From NCBI GenBank assembly GCA_020054175.1, contig JAGVLR010000010.1:1-6729 (forward strand): DNA of 6,729 nt, in the 5' to 3' direction. The notes below the pieces were generated by a model that ran no database searches, was not told where the DNA came from, and saw only the letters and a program-made list of their open reading frames with translations. This document shows positions 5,803 through 6,729 of the stretch, piece by piece (the stretch's first letter is position 1; each line of letters starts with the position of its first letter). The stretch is from Candidatus Dadabacteria bacterium (lineage in GTDB: Bacteria > Desulfobacterota_D > UBA1144 > Nemesobacterales > UBA2774). The position numbers and the translations under genes were made by a program.

Positions 5803-6729
5803 TCACAATTGATATTTAAGTAAAACGAGTTTTTCAGCGTTTTCTCTGTCATTTATCTCCCCTTCGAGCTGGGCTTCCTCGACGAAGTTGAGTATTTCCT
5901 TAAACATCGGGCCGGGTTTGTAGCCCATTCTGATCAAGTCCTTGCCTGTGATAAGCGGCGCGGGTTTTATCTCCTCGCCTTCGAGCCTGAACTCTTCGAG
6001 CTTTTCCATGACGAAGTCGTAGGCGTCGAGCATGCCGTGGCTCGCAAGGCAGTCGGCTTTGTGAAGCGCCATGTGCTCGTCGAAGAAGGGCATTCTTATA
6101 AATTTCTTCAGGGTGCTCTTTTTCATGTGAAAGACGTCCTTGAACTTGAGGTGCTCCCTGACGAGCTCGCATATGGTATCGATCTCTTTATTCGAGAACT
6201 TGAGCCTCCTGCAAATGTCGCGAGACATGTCGGCCCCGAGCTTGTCGTGGCCGTTAAACCTTATTCTGTCGGTCACTGTGAACGTCGGCGGCTTCCCGAC
6301 GTCGTGAAGGAGCCCGGCCATGGCGAGGGTCGTCGAAACATTCCCGTCCGAGTTTTTGTATATTGCGTCGAGCACCATGCAGGTATGGACGAAGACGTCG
6401 CCTTCGGGATGGAATTCCGGAGGCTGCTCGACGCCGCGCATTGTCTCGGCTTCGGGAAGGATGTATTCGAGAAGACCGCTATCGCTGAGAAGCGTGAGAC
6501 CCGCTCCGGGATTTCGCTGCGAGACGATCTTTACGAGCTCGTCGCGTATCCTTTCCTCGCTCACCTGAATTATTCTGTCGGCCAGCGATTTGATGGCGCG
6601 GAACGTTTCGTCGTCGATCTTAAAGCCGTACCTCGCGGCGAACCTGACTGCGCGTACGAGCCGGAGCTTGTCTTCGTTAAATCTCTCTTCGGGGCCGCCT
6701 ATGGTGCGTACCACGCGGAGCTTAAGGTC
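5803..6729 (-). CDS. cca: CCA-adding tRNA nucleotidyltransferase with HD domain, C-terminal part
   Basis: This enzyme builds or repairs the 3'-terminal CCA of tRNAs. The gene runs off the right edge: the frame stays open from 6729 (DLKLR before the GTG at 6714), so that GTG is not the start. The visible 308 residues begin at the end of the catalytic head, giving VVRTIGGPEERFNEDKLRLV and RAVRFAARYGF, the RNA-binding hallmark, then VSEERIRDEL and a GLLEYILPE segment. The HD phosphohydrolase domain follows, with H110, H137-D138 (GLLHDVGK), H156 (NGHD) and D221 (counted from 6714) as metal ligands. A C-terminal GKDLIRMGYKPGP motif and an acidic-helix end complete it. The nucleotide-binding GxGxxR and DxD motifs lie outside the window. 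It is convergent with the nuclease-like gene, 25 nt apart, with no clear terminator between them. Confidence 0.93.
   Translation of the reverse strand, partial: DLKLRVVRTIGGPEERFNEDKLRLVRAVRFAARYGFKIDDETFRAIKSLADRIIQVSEERIRDELVKIVSQRNPGAGLTLLSDSGLLEYILPEAETMRGVEQPPEFHPEGDVFVHTCMVLDAIYKNSDGNVSTTLAMAGLLHDVGKPPTFTVTDRIRFNGHDKLGADMSRDICRRLKFSNKEIDTICELVREHLKFKDVFHMKKSTLKKFIRMPFFDEHMALHKADCLASHGMLDAYDFVMEKLEEFRLEGEEIKPAPLITGKDLIRMGYKPGPMFKEILNFVEEAQLEGEINDRENAEKLVLLKYQL

Noticed and set aside
1..6729. CRISPR arrays, tRNA or rRNA genes, insertion sequences
   Set aside because: No regularly spaced repeats, no cloverleaf-like sequence and no transposase or terminal inverted repeats were seen on reading both strands.

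Overview
The window is a bacterial chromosome segment of about 50-58% GC, interrupted by an AT-rich stretch at roughly 4136-5800. An OmpA/Pal-type peptidoglycan-binding domain and a lipobox protein point to a Gram-negative envelope. HemL means 5-aminolevulinate is made by the glutamate (C5) route. The gene order hemL-atpZ-atpI-atpB-atpE, with the membrane (F0) genes ending at a terminator instead of running into atpF-H-A-G-D-C, resembles what I remember from Geobacter-like 'deltaproteobacteria'. The lineage is an inference and is not proven by the window.

Layout. (1) 1-387: 3' end of an OmpA/Pal-family gene, closed by a strong intrinsic terminator (459-497). (2) 522-3614: a probable operon with its own sigma70-type promoter (522-550), hemL, an AtpZ-like small membrane protein whose start is broken or non-canonical, atpI, atpB (subunit a) and atpE (subunit c with a signal-peptide-like extension), ended by a hairpin terminator (3559-3614). 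Genes inside it are 16 nt apart or overlapping, except for a 56-nt gap before atpE, which has a perfect AGGAGG. (3) 3634-4191: an extended -10 promoter and a monocistronic small lipoprotein gene of unknown function. (4) 4136-5800: an AT-rich island with about 355 nt of non-coding DNA, a promoter with a perfect TATAAT, a membrane-anchored 182-aa protein of unknown function, and a 229-aa protein carrying what looks like a PD-(D/E)XK nuclease core. (5) 5803-6729, minus strand: the C-terminal two thirds or so of a CCA-adding tRNA nucleotidyltransferase with an HD domain, convergent with the island and running off the right edge.

How the genes fit together. AtpZ, AtpI, AtpB and AtpE belong to the F0 sector: a and c form the ion path and rotor, while AtpI and AtpZ are the accessory proteins usually encoded beside them. 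hemL is co-transcribed, which may link heme supply to respiratory ATP synthesis. The AT-rich two-gene cassette is unrelated in composition to both flanks and is the most likely accessory, horizontally acquired part of the window. A defence-type role is possible but rests only on the nuclease-like motif and the context.
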